Source: Ga0074130 sp035565355
Lineage (GTDB): Bacteria > Pseudomonadota > Gammaproteobacteria > Burkholderiales > Rhodocyclaceae
Assembly: GCA_035565355.1 (NCBI GenBank)
Contig: DATMSM010000079.1
Span: 1 to 64,000, forward strand
Direction: 5' to 3'
Length of the DNA stretch: 64,000 nucleotides
Below the pieces are notes generated by a model. That model searched no databases. It worked only from the letters and a program-made list of their open reading frames with translations, and was not told the DNA's origin. Shown here piece after piece: positions 57,056 through 64,000 of the stretch (position 1 is its first letter; every line of letters starts with the position of its first letter). Position numbers and translations under genes: made by a program.

Positions 57056-57088
57056 AGAAACAACAAGCTTATTTGGCTTGTTGTTTCT
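57056..57088 (-). terminator. Hairpin overlapping the end of dksA
   Basis: A perfect 13-bp inverted repeat with arms 57056-57068 and 57076-57088 and a 7-base loop that contains the dksA stop codon. On the minus strand the distal arm is T-rich. It may terminate dksA while part of its stem encodes the last residues. Confidence 0.6.
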
Positions 57089-57497
57089 CCTTGCGCTCTT
57101 CCAGTTCCTTGCAGTCGATGCACAGGGTGGCGGTGGGGCGGGCTTCGAGACGCTTCAGGCCGATCTCGACACCACAGCTCTCGCAGTAACCGTAGTCGCC
57201 GGCTTCGATGGCGGCCAGGGATTCGTTGATCTTCTTGATCAGCTTGCGCTCGCGATCACGATTGCGCAGTTCCAGGGCAATGTCGGACTCCTGGCTGGCG
57301 CGATCGTTGGGGTCGGCAAATACGGTCGCCTCGTCCTGCATGGTGTGCACCGTGCGGTCGATGTCCTCGCTCAGCTCTTCTTTCAGCGAACTCAGAATGG
57401 CGCGGAAATGAGTGAGTTGCTTGGCGCTCATGTAATCCTCGCCCTTCTTGGGGACATAGGCGGGGAATTGCTTCTTGTGCAGCAGATCTTCAGCCAT
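57069..57497 (-). CDS. dksA: RNA polymerase-binding transcription factor DksA
   Basis: A 142-residue protein with a coiled coil (about residues 25-100) tipped by the acidic DPNDRASQESD, where the functional aspartates sit, and a zinc finger CESCGVEIG...CIDCK with four cysteines. It binds the RNAP secondary channel and works with ppGpp to repress rRNA and activate amino-acid promoters. Length and zinc cysteines indicate the classic, redox-stable form. The C-terminal Lys/Gln codons form part of a terminator stem. Confidence 0.97.
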   Translation of the reverse strand: MAEDLLHKKQFPAYVPKKGEDYMSAKQLTHFRAILSSLKEELSEDIDRTVHTMQDEATVFADPNDRASQESDIALELRNRDRERKLIKKINESLAAIEAGDYGYCESCGVEIGLKRLEARPTATLCIDCKELEERKEKQQAK

Positions 57498-57528
57498 TGC
57501 TTCCAGATTCCATCAAAGAAAGAGGGGT

Positions 57529-57557
57529 TTTATATCCCAAACTGTCGGGTATCGCAA
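57529..57557 (-). promoter_or_regulatory. Promoter of dksA
   Basis: On the minus strand, TTGCGA (57557-57552) and TATAAA (57534-57529) are 17 bp apart, 32 bp upstream of the dksA start. Confidence 0.65.
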
Positions 57558-57594
57558 GTCACATTTCCGACTACAGAAATACCCTGTTGATAAA

Positions 57595-58041
57595 TTACAC
57601 TTTACTGCGCATCAGGCGGGCTTTTTCCCGGTCCCAATCCCGCTGTTTCTCGGTTTCGCGCTTGTCGTACTGCTTCTTGCCCTTGGCCAGGCCGATCTCG
57701 AGCTTGATTCGTCCCCGCTTGAAATGCAGGTCCAGCGGCACCAGCGCGTAACCGGCCCGCTCGACGCTGCCGATCAGCTTGTTGATCTCTTTCTTGTTCA
57801 GCAGCAGCTTGCGGCTACGCGTCGGATCGGCATGAACGTGGGTGGAGGCGGTGGTCAGCGGGCTGATATGACAGCCGATCAGGAAGACCTCGCCGTCCTT
57901 GAGCACGACATAGGATTCCTTGAGGTTGGAGCGCCCCGCACGAATCGCCTTGGCTTCCCAGCCCTCAAGGACGAGGCCGGCTTCAAAGCGTTCTTCGATG
58001 AAATAGTCGTGAAAGGCCTTCTTGTTTTCGGCGATGCTCAT
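57595..58041 (-). CDS. smpB: SsrA-binding protein SmpB
   Basis: A 148-residue OB-fold protein starting MSIAENKKAFHDYFIEERFEAG at 58041. Conserved blocks are GLVLEGWEAKAIRAGRSNLKESYV, HVHADPTRSRKLLLNKKEI and LVPLDLHFKRGRIKLEIGLAKGKKQYDKRE, and the basic C-terminal tail decodes the A site with tmRNA. It rescues stalled ribosomes. It diverges from ratA, the usual smpB-ratA arrangement in proteobacteria. No ssrA is seen in the window. Confidence 0.97.
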   Translation of the reverse strand: MSIAENKKAFHDYFIEERFEAGLVLEGWEAKAIRAGRSNLKESYVVLKDGEVFLIGCHISPLTTASTHVHADPTRSRKLLLNKKEINKLIGSVERAGYALVPLDLHFKRGRIKLEIGLAKGKKQYDKRETEKQRDWDREKARLMRSKV

Positions 58042-58064
58042 GGAGGCTTGCGGCAAAACAGCAC

Positions 58065-58086
58065 GGTAGAATGCTGCAATTCTACC
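58065..58086. promoter_or_regulatory. Inverted repeat in the smpB-ratA divergent region
   Basis: GGTAGAAT at 58065-58072 pairs perfectly with ATTCTACC at 58079-58086 around GCTGCA. Both strands thereby present TAGAAT, a -10-like sequence, so the repeat may hold two facing -10 boxes or an operator. Confidence 0.4.
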
Positions 58087-58111
58087 CCACAGGCCCATTT
58101 GCCAATACTTT

Positions 58112-58543
58112 ATGGCTGTTGTTGAGAAATCCGTCCTCATCGAGCGTACGACGGCGCAGATGTTTGCGCTTGTCGATAGTGTCGAGGATTACCCCAAGTT
58201 TCTGCCCTGGTGCGGCGGCACCGACCTGATCGAGCGGACCGAAGTCAAAACGGTGGCGACCGTGCATATCAACTATCACGGGTTGAAGTCGCATTTCACG
58301 ACCGAAAATGCCAAGCAGGCCCCGACGCGCATGGATATCCGCCTCAAGGACGGGCCGTTCACGCAGATGGATGGCCACTGGCACTTTATCCCCCTGGGAG
58401 ACGCCGCCTGCAAGATCGAGTTTCGGCTCCACTATGAGTTCTCGAACAAGGTGCTGGAAGCCATGCTGGGACCGGTGTTCAACCACATTGCCAATACTTT
58501 CGTTGAATCCTTCGTCAAGAGAGCGCAGAGCGTCTATGGCTGA
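58112..58543 (+). CDS. ratA: RatA / Coq10-type START domain protein
   Basis: A 143-residue protein of the polyketide cyclase/START family. The segments SVLIERTTAQMFALVDSVEDYPKFLPWCGG and FVESFVKRAQSVYG fit RatA/PasT and Coq10. In E. coli the protein was described as blocking 70S association (toxin), and in other settings a role in ubiquinone function or persistence is discussed; which applies here is unknown. It overlaps rnfH by 8 bp, the usual ratA-ratB pair. Confidence 0.94.
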   Translation: MAVVEKSVLIERTTAQMFALVDSVEDYPKFLPWCGGTDLIERTEVKTVATVHINYHGLKSHFTTENAKQAPTRMDIRLKDGPFTQMDGHWHFIPLGDAACKIEFRLHYEFSNKVLEAMLGPVFNHIANTFVESFVKRAQSVYG

Positions 58544-58844
58544 GAACGTCAATATCCAGGTCATCTACGCCTGGCCCGGGGAGCGGGATTTGCTGAATCT
58601 GTCGCTACCTGCCGGCAGTACGCTCCAACAGGCCGTCGAGGCCTCGGGCTTGCTCACTAAGCATGGGCTGAGCGCCGAAACCAGCAAGTTCGGCATCTAC
58701 GGCAAGCAGGCCAAGCCGGATGTCGTTTTGCGCGAGCGCGACCGCGTGGAGATCTATCGGCCCTTGATTGCCGATCCCAAGGAAATGCGCAAGGCGCGCG
58801 TGGCTGCGAAGAAAGCCCGAACTGCTCCGAAATCCGGGGCCTGA
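58536..58844 (+). CDS. rnfH: RnfH family ubiquitin-like protein (RatB)
   Basis: A 102-residue ubiquitin-like beta-grasp protein from the ATG at 58536. The core reads NVNIQVIYAWPGERDLLNLSLPAGSTLQQAVEASGLL, then FGIYGKQAKPDVVLRERDRVEIYRPLIADPKEMRK. The C-terminal tail is Lys/Ala-rich. The function is not established; in E. coli it forms the second gene of the ratAB pair. It overlaps ratA by 8 bp. Confidence 0.94.
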   Translation: MAENVNIQVIYAWPGERDLLNLSLPAGSTLQQAVEASGLLTKHGLSAETSKFGIYGKQAKPDVVLRERDRVEIYRPLIADPKEMRKARVAAKKARTAPKSGA

Positions 58845-58862
58845 TTCAAGCCTGGCAAGGGT

Positions 58863-58891
58863 TTGCCAGAGGTGGCCGACCTGCGTATAAT
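58863..58891 (+). promoter_or_regulatory. Promoter of guaB
   Basis: TTGCCA at 58863-58868 and TATAAT at 58886-58891 are 17 bp apart, a near-consensus sigma-70 promoter 27 bp upstream of the guaB start. Confidence 0.85.
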
Positions 58892-58917
58892 GCGTTTTTG
58901 CCGCAAAGGAAAACAAG

Positions 58918-60381
58918 ATGCGTGTGGTTCAGAAGGCGTTGACGTTCGATGACGTCCTCCTCATTCCCGCTCACTCGAGCGTGCTTCCCCGCGATGTCAG
59001 CCTGGCTACCAAACTGACGCGCGACATCACCCTGAACATTCCCCTGGTATCCGCCGCGATGGATACCGTGACCGAAGGTCGTCTCGCGATTGCCCTGGCC
59101 CAAGAAGGCGGCATCGGCATCGTGCACAAGAATCTCACGCCGGCTGAACAAGCCGCGGAGGTCGCCAAGGTCAAACGCTTCGAATCCGGCGTCCTCAAGG
59201 ACCCGATCACCGTTCCTCCGACCATGCTGGTCCGAGACGTGATGGCGCTGACGCGTACGCACGGCTTTTCCGGCCTGCCTGTTGTCGAGGGCAAGAAGGT
59301 GGTCGGCATCGTCACCAATCGCGACCTGCGCTTCGAAACCAATCTGGACCAGCCGGTCAGCGCCATCATGACGCCGGCCGAGCGCCTCGTTACCGTGCGC
59401 GAAGGCACCAACCCCGAGCAGGGCAAACTGCTGATGCACAAGCACCGTCTCGAGCGCGTGCTGGTCGTGAATGATGCTTTCGAGCTCAAGGGCCTGATCA
59501 CCGTCAAGGACATCCAGAAGGCGGTCGAATATCCGAATGCCTGCAAGGACAGCGCCGGACGCCTGCGCGTCGGCGCCGCCGTCGGCGTGGGCGAGGGCAC
59601 CGAACTGCGCGTCGAGCTGCTGGCCGAAGCCGGCGTCGATGTCATTGTCGTCGACACCGCACACGGTCATTCGGAAGGCGTGCTGAAGCGCGTCGAGTGG
59701 GTCAAGAAGAACTATCCCGAAGTGCAGGTCATCGGCGGGAATATCGCCACTGCATCGGCTGCCCTGGCGTTGGTCGATCACGGTGCCGACGGCGTCAAGG
59801 TCGGTATCGGCCCCGGCTCCATCTGCACCACTCGCATCGTCGCCGGTGTTGGCGTGCCGCAGATCACTGCCGTCGATAATGTTGCCAGCGCACTCGCCAA
59901 GACCGGCGTGCCGATGATCGCCGACGGCGGCATCCGCTATTCGGGCGACATTTCCAAGGCCATCGCTGCCGGCGCCAATGCCGTCATGCTGGGTGGTCTG
60001 TTCGCCGGCACCGAAGAGGCGCCGGGCGAAACCGTTTTGTTCCAGGGCCGTTCGTACAAGGCTTACCGCGGCATGGGCAGCCTGGGTGCGATGAAAGATG
60101 GTTCTTCCGATCGCTACTTCCAGGAATCCGATGGCAGCAACGCCGACAAGCTGGTGCCGGAAGGCATCGAAGGTCGCGTTGCCTACAAGGGCCCGGTCGG
60201 CGCCGTGATCCACCAGCTGATGGGCGGCCTGCGTGCCACCATGGGTTATGTCGGTTCGGCGAGCATCGACCATATGCGCGCTAATGCGGAGTTCGTCGAG
60301 ATCACCTCGGCCGGCATTCGCGAATCGCATGTGCACGACGTGACCATCACCAAGGAAGCCCCGAACTACCACATGGATTGA
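58918..60381 (+). CDS. guaB: Inosine-5'-monophosphate dehydrogenase
   Basis: A 487-residue enzyme. The catalytic loop is GIGPGSICTTRIVAGVGVPQ, with its Cys, and the flap region is KAYRGMGSLGAMKDGSSDRYF. Two CBS domains (about residues 95-205) lie inserted after the first strands, with VRDVMALTRTHGFSGLPVVE and PAERLVTVREGTNPEQGKLLM. It makes XMP, the committed step to GMP. A near-consensus promoter lies upstream. guaA follows after 82 bp. Confidence 0.98.
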   Translation: MRVVQKALTFDDVLLIPAHSSVLPRDVSLATKLTRDITLNIPLVSAAMDTVTEGRLAIALAQEGGIGIVHKNLTPAEQAAEVAKVKRFESGVLKDPITVPPTMLVRDVMALTRTHGFSGLPVVEGKKVVGIVTNRDLRFETNLDQPVSAIMTPAERLVTVREGTNPEQGKLLMHKHRLERVLVVNDAFELKGLITVKDIQKAVEYPNACKDSAGRLRVGAAVGVGEGTELRVELLAEAGVDVIVVDTAHGHSEGVLKRVEWVKKNYPEVQVIGGNIATASAALALVDHGADGVKVGIGPGSICTTRIVAGVGVPQITAVDNVASALAKTGVPMIADGGIRYSGDISKAIAAGANAVMLGGLFAGTEEAPGETVLFQGRSYKAYRGMGSLGAMKDGSSDRYFQESDGSNADKLVPEGIEGRVAYKGPVGAVIHQLMGGLRATMGYVGSASIDHMRANAEFVEITSAGIRESHVHDVTITKEAPNYHMD

Positions 60382-60400
60382 GCCATGCTCATTCCGGCAA

Positions 60401-60416
60401 GGCGGCTGCGGCCGCC
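60401..60416 (+). terminator. Weak hairpin between guaB and guaA
   Basis: GGCGGC at 60401-60406 pairs with 60411-60416 around TGCG, followed by TTTCTCATTTCT. The stem is short and the T-run broken, so partial readthrough into guaA is likely. Confidence 0.45.
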
Positions 60417-60463
60417 TTTCTCATTTCTAGCGCCGTACTGATTACAAGATCGCGATTCACACC

Positions 60464-62032
60464 ATGTCCAGCCACCAGAAAATCCTCATCCTCGATTTCG
60501 GTTCCCAGGTCACGCAACTGATCGCCCGCCGCGTGCGCGAGCAGCAGGTCTACTGCGAGTTGCATTCCTACGACGTGACGGCGGAGTTCATTCGCGAGTT
60601 CAACCCCGCCGGCATCATCCTGTCAGGCGGCCCGAACTCGGTGTATGAGGCGCTGGACTGGCGTGCGCCGCAAGTCGTGTTCGAGCTCGGCGTACCAGTC
60701 CTGGGCATCTGCTACGGCATGCAGACCATGGCCGAGCAGTTGGGCGGCAAGGTGGAGAGTTCGTCCAAGCGCGAATTCGGTTATGCCGAGATTGTGTCGC
60801 ACAACGATTCGCCGCTATTCCGTCTGATCGAGGACCGCAAGACCGCCAAGGGCGAGCCGGGCATTGATGTATGGATGAGCCATGGCGACAAGGTGACGCA
60901 GCTGCCGCCGGGCTTTCATGTGATCGCCAGCAACGAGTCCACGCCGATTGCTGCCATTGCCGACGAGAAGCGCAAGTTCTACGCGGTGCAGTTCCATCCC
61001 GAGGTGACGCATACGCCCAAGGGCAAGGACATGATTGCGCGCTTCGTCCACGACATCTGCGGCTGCGGCAATGACTGGAACATGCCGGGTTATATTGACG
61101 AAGCCGTGGCGCGCATTCGCGAGCAAGTGGGTTCGGATGAAGTCATCCTCGGCCTCTCCGGCGGTGTGGATTCCTCCGTGGCCGCCGCGCTGATCCATCG
61201 CGCCATCGGCGATCAGCTCACCTGCGTGTTCGTGGACAACGGCTTGTTGCGCCTCAACGAGGGTGCGCAAGTGATGGAAACCTTCGCCCGCAATCTCGGC
61301 GTCAAGGTCATCCACGTCGACGCGACTGAACAATTCATGGGCCATCTCAAGGGCGTCTCCGATCCCGAGGCCAAGCGCAAGATCATCGGGCGCGAATTCG
61401 TCGAAGTCTTCCAGGCCGAGGCCAAGAAGCTGCCCAAGGCCAAGTGGCTGGCGCAAGGCACCATCTATCCGGACGTGATCGAGTCGGCTGGTGCCAAGAC
61501 CGGCAAGGCGCACACCATCAAGAGCCACCACAATGTCGGCGGCCTGCCCGAGACGCTCAACCTCAAGCTGCTGGAGCCGCTGCGCGAGCTGTTCAAGGAC
61601 GAGGTGCGCGAGCTGGGCGTGGCGCTGGGCCTGGCGCACGAGATGGTCTATCGCCATCCTTTCCCCGGCCCGGGTCTGGGCGTGCGCATCCTCGGCGAGG
61701 TGAAGCAGGAGTTTGCCGATCTGCTGCGCCGTGCCGATGCCATCTTCATCGACGAATTGCGCGCCGCTGGCTGGTACGAGAAGACCTCGCAGGCCTTCGC
61801 CGTCTTCCTGCCAGTCAAGAGTGTGGGCGTGATGGGCGACGGCCGCACCTACGAATACGTCGTGGCGCTGCGTTCGGTGTCGACCACCGACTTCATGACC
61901 GCACACTGGTCGGAACTGCCGCACAGCCTGCTCGGCAAGGTGTCGAACCGCATCATCAACGAAGTACGCGGCATCAACCGCGTGGTCTACGACATCTCAG
62001 GCAAGCCCCCGGCGACCATCGAGTGGGAGTAA
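60464..62032 (+). CDS. guaA: GMP synthase (glutamine-hydrolysing)
   Basis: A 522-residue enzyme. The class I amidotransferase has the nucleophile in LGICYGMQTMAEQLGG and His-Glu in QFHPEVTHT. The ATP pyrophosphatase domain has GLSGGVDSSVAAALIHRAIG and the C-terminal dimerisation domain ends DISGKPPATIEWE. It aminates XMP to GMP. It lies 82 bp downstream of guaB, and thpR begins 6 bp after its stop. Confidence 0.98.
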   Translation: MSSHQKILILDFGSQVTQLIARRVREQQVYCELHSYDVTAEFIREFNPAGIILSGGPNSVYEALDWRAPQVVFELGVPVLGICYGMQTMAEQLGGKVESSSKREFGYAEIVSHNDSPLFRLIEDRKTAKGEPGIDVWMSHGDKVTQLPPGFHVIASNESTPIAAIADEKRKFYAVQFHPEVTHTPKGKDMIARFVHDICGCGNDWNMPGYIDEAVARIREQVGSDEVILGLSGGVDSSVAAALIHRAIGDQLTCVFVDNGLLRLNEGAQVMETFARNLGVKVIHVDATEQFMGHLKGVSDPEAKRKIIGREFVEVFQAEAKKLPKAKWLAQGTIYPDVIESAGAKTGKAHTIKSHHNVGGLPETLNLKLLEPLRELFKDEVRELGVALGLAHEMVYRHPFPGPGLGVRILGEVKQEFADLLRRADAIFIDELRAAGWYEKTSQAFAVFLPVKSVGVMGDGRTYEYVVALRSVSTTDFMTAHWSELPHSLLGKVSNRIINEVRGINRVVYDISGKPPATIEWE

Positions 62033-62038
62033 GCCTCA

Positions 62039-62641
62039 GTGCCTGAACGCGATCTGTTCGGGGAGGTTCCGGTACCGGCGCCTCGACCGGAGCGGCCGCG
62101 CAAGGCCACCGTGCAGCCCCTGCACACTTGGTTCTTCGCATTGCGACCGTCGGTCCCGGATGCAGTGAGCATCGCCGCGTTTGCGCAAGACCTGCTGGCA
62201 GCAAAAGGGGTGTCGGGAAAGCCGATCGACGCGCAGCGTCTGCATGTGACGCTGGAGCTGGTGGGCCACGATGTGGGGGCCGAGTGTCTTGAGCGCGCCT
62301 GTCAGGCCGCCGATTCATTGAAGCATGCGTCTGTCGATGTGCGCTTCGATGCTGCGATGACATTCGCCGCGCCCAGTGGTCCCTTCGTATTGCTTGGCGA
62401 CTCGGGGCTGGACGGCGTGCGTGAGCTGCGCACTGCACTGGCCTGTGCCATGGCTGATAAGGGTTTTACTCCCAGCCGCAGCTATGAGCCGCATATGACG
62501 CTGGGCTACGATCCACAGCATCGCATAGCGCGCTTTCCCTTGGCCGCGATGGGTTTTCGTGGCGCCGAGTTCTGCCTGATAAAAAGCCATATCGGCTTGT
62601 CTCGCCACGAGGTCCTGCGCCGCTGGCAACTGGCGGAATAG
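62039..62641 (+). CDS. thpR: RNA 2',3'-cyclic phosphodiesterase (LigT/ThpR)
   Basis: A 200-residue 2H phosphoesterase from a GTG at 62039. The two HxT motifs are in QRLHVTLELVGH and YEPHMTLGYDP. The family opens 2',3'-cyclic phosphates or ligates tRNA halves in vitro; its biological substrate is unclear. The N-terminus has a short Pro-rich lead before the conserved FFALRPS. It is probably co-transcribed with guaA. Confidence 0.93.
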   Translation: MPERDLFGEVPVPAPRPERPRKATVQPLHTWFFALRPSVPDAVSIAAFAQDLLAAKGVSGKPIDAQRLHVTLELVGHDVGAECLERACQAADSLKHASVDVRFDAAMTFAAPSGPFVLLGDSGLDGVRELRTALACAMADKGFTPSRSYEPHMTLGYDPQHRIARFPLAAMGFRGAEFCLIKSHIGLSRHEVLRRWQLAE

Positions 62642-62698
62642 GGGGCGCATCGGTTGCCGGCCTGATGCGGCCTCCGGCGTTGGGTACCCGTGTGGGCG

Positions 62699-63250
62699 TC
62701 ACTTGACCCGCTGTTTCTCCAGCTTGCGGGCGAGAGTACGCCGGTGCATGCCGAGGCGGCGCGCCGTTTCGGAGATATTGAAGCCGGTGGCGGCCAGCGT
62801 CTCGTGGATGCGTTCCCATTCCAGCGTCTTGATCGAGGTGGCACGCGGCGTGACGTCGATGTCGACGTCGCCGCCGGCCTTGTTGAAGGCGGACTCGATG
62901 TCGTCGGTGTTGGAGGGCTTGACCAGGTACTGGCAGGCGCCGAGTTTGATGGCTTCGACGGCGGTGGCGATGCTGGCATAGCCGGTCAGCACGACGATGA
63001 GCATGTCCGGGTTGTGCTTGTGCAGGGCTTCGACGCAAGCGAGGCCAGATGCCTTGCCGGCCAGCTTGAGATCGACCACGGCATAGTCCGGCATATGCTC
63101 GCCGAGGACCTCCTGCATGGTTTCCAGGCTGTTTGCGTGCAGCACCGAATAGCCACGCCGCTCGAAGGAACGGCTGAGCGTACGGTGAAAGGCCTCATCG
63201 TCCTCGATGATCAGCAATTGGGGGGCGGTGTCGGGTGTTTCGGGGCTCAT
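62699..63250 (-). CDS. regA: RegA/PrrA/ActR-type response regulator
   Basis: A 183-residue regulator. The receiver has the acidic pair in LLIIEDDEAF, the phospho-Asp in YAVVDLKL, Thr in VVLTGYASI and Lys in YLVKPSN. The C-terminal Fis-type helix-turn-helix reads GFNISETARRLGMHRRTLARKL, close to that of RegA/PrrA. This family gives redox-dependent control of respiration, carbon and nitrogen genes. It is transcribed after the partner kinase, whose stop is 4 bp upstream. Confidence 0.92.
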   Translation of the reverse strand: MSPETPDTAPQLLIIEDDEAFHRTLSRSFERRGYSVLHANSLETMQEVLGEHMPDYAVVDLKLAGKASGLACVEALHKHNPDMLIVVLTGYASIATAVEAIKLGACQYLVKPSNTDDIESAFNKAGGDVDIDVTPRATSIKTLEWERIHETLAATGFNISETARRLGMHRRTLARKLEKQRVK

Positions 63251-63254
63251 GCGC

Positions 63255-64000
63255 TCAGATACTCTTGTTCAGCTTCAAGGCCGCCAGTGGCAGGCTCAGT
63301 GTTACAACAGCGCCGCTGTCGGTATTGCGTGCCGCCACGGTGCCGCCCAGCGTGCGGATGACGTTGACCACGAGAAACAGGCCAAGTCCGCCGCCGGCCT
63401 TGCCCTTGGTGGATTGATAGGGTTTGCCGATATTCTCCAGCATTTCTTCCGGAAAACCAGGCCCGGCATCGCTGATCGCCAGCACCAGCGCATCCTGAGC
63501 GCGGCTCACCTTGAGTCTTACCCATTGCGGTGAGGCTTCCAGCGCATTGTCGAGGACATTGCACAAGGTCTGCTTGAGCGCCTCATCAGAAACAATCGGC
63601 AGGTCGTCGCCGAAGTTGTTGTGGTACTCGAAGCTGCGCGGCGCGCGCGTCGAGCGCCAGTCTTCGACCAATTCGTCAAGAAAGCTGCGCACCGTGGTTT
63701 CTTCCGGGGCCTCGCCACGTGCCTCACCTGCAGAGAGCAGGATGCCCGTCACGATGGTCTTGCAACGCGTGACCTGGCGCTGCATCTCCTCCATGTCTTC
63801 TTGCACCTCGGGTGCGACCTTGAGCGCCGGCATGCGCCGCCAGTCGCCGAGGATTACCGCCATGGTCGCCAATGGCGTGCTGAGTTCATGCGCCGCGCCG
63901 GAGGCGAGCAGACCCATGCGCACGATATGTTCCTCTTCGAGGGCGCGCTGGCGCAGGTCGGCAAAGCGGGCGTCGCGCTCGCGCTGTTTGCGGTTGATAT
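63255..64000 (-). CDS. regB: RegB/PrrB-type sensor histidine kinase, N-terminus off the window
   Basis: The frame is open to the window edge, so only the C-terminal part is present. The H-box is GLLASGAAHELSTPLATMAV, the N-box is LCNVLDNALEASP, and G-boxes are DAGPGFPEEML and GGGLGLFLVVNVI. The HELSTPLATM context matches RegB/PrrB kinases. A cysteine in MQRQVTRCKTIV lies where the redox-sensing Cys of RegB is found, as I recall it. The membrane sensor with its quinone site is not visible. It is followed by regA, 4 bp away. Confidence 0.9.
   Translation of the reverse strand, partial: INRKQRERDARFADLRQRALEEEHIVRMGLLASGAAHELSTPLATMAVILGDWRRMPALKVAPEVQEDMEEMQRQVTRCKTIVTGILLSAGEARGEAPEETTVRSFLDELVEDWRSTRAPRSFEYHNNFGDDLPIVSDEALKQTLCNVLDNALEASPQWVRLKVSRAQDALVLAISDAGPGFPEEMLENIGKPYQSTKGKAGGGLGLFLVVNVIRTLGGTVAARNTDSGAVVTLSLPLAALKLNKSI

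Noticed and set aside
58846..60372. 508-codon minus-strand frame opposite guaB
   Set aside because: Shadow frame; guaB is complete with its promoter.

Overview
The window is a GC-rich, gene-dense stretch of a bacterial chromosome, most likely from a betaproteobacterium. The reasons are the block rimP-nusA-infB-rbfA-truB, the order gloB-methyltransferase-rnhA-dnaQ, a DUF2863-type protein, a RegB/RegA-type two-component pair, and pyrG-eno-ftsB. A placement near Rhodocyclales/Neisseriales is only a guess. I see no prophage, insertion sequence, CRISPR array, rRNA or tRNA. Nearly all of it is core genome, so the most interesting signals are between genes.

Layout. 1-5.5 kb: the end of an NAD(P)HX epimerase gene and an AEC transporter (minus), diverging from a three-gene peptide ABC transporter with no binding-protein gene. 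5.5-10 kb: lytic transglycosylase and gloB (minus), then methyltransferase-rnhA-dnaQ (plus). 10-13 kb: msrB-yciB-yciI-bolA-hypothetical (minus) and a DadA-like dehydrogenase. 13-20 kb: DUF2863 (minus), DUF47-pit-ykgJ, pyrG, eno, ftsB (plus). 20-25 kb: a minus-strand series with gamma carbonic anhydrase, a membrane serine protease, a SIMPL protein, feoA, feoB and a Cys-rich Feo partner. 25-34.7 kb: small metabolic and RNA-related genes, a BamE-like lipoprotein, ettA, a diguanylate cyclase and a queuosine-precursor transporter. 34.7-39.4 kb: two tandem paralogous secreted proteins downstream of a bactofilin, gcvH, an alpha/beta hydrolase, a PHP phosphoesterase and YciO. 39.5-42 kb: gdhA, a membrane J-like protein and DUF488. 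42-47 kb: site-2 protease, trpS, scpA, scpB, rluB. 47-57 kb: the transcription/translation/RNA-decay block rimP-nusA-infB-rbfA-truB-murI-rpsO-pnp. 57-64 kb: dksA and smpB (minus), ratA-rnfH, guaB-guaA-thpR (plus), and the RegA/RegB-type pair (minus, cut by the window edge).

The best leads for second-look work are regulatory RNA and DNA: (1) a rimP-nusA-infB leader with a promoter, an intrinsic terminator and a competing pairing that looks like an attenuator; (2) two NtrC-like sites three helical turns apart upstream of gdhA; (3) a long hairpin that buries the ftsB ribosome-binding site and start codon; (4) a compound two-hairpin intergenic repeat present twice. Protein-level oddities are a J-domain protein without HPD, and the paired His-rich and Pro-rich secreted paralogs beside a bactofilin. 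All calls come from reading the sequence; no database search was run.
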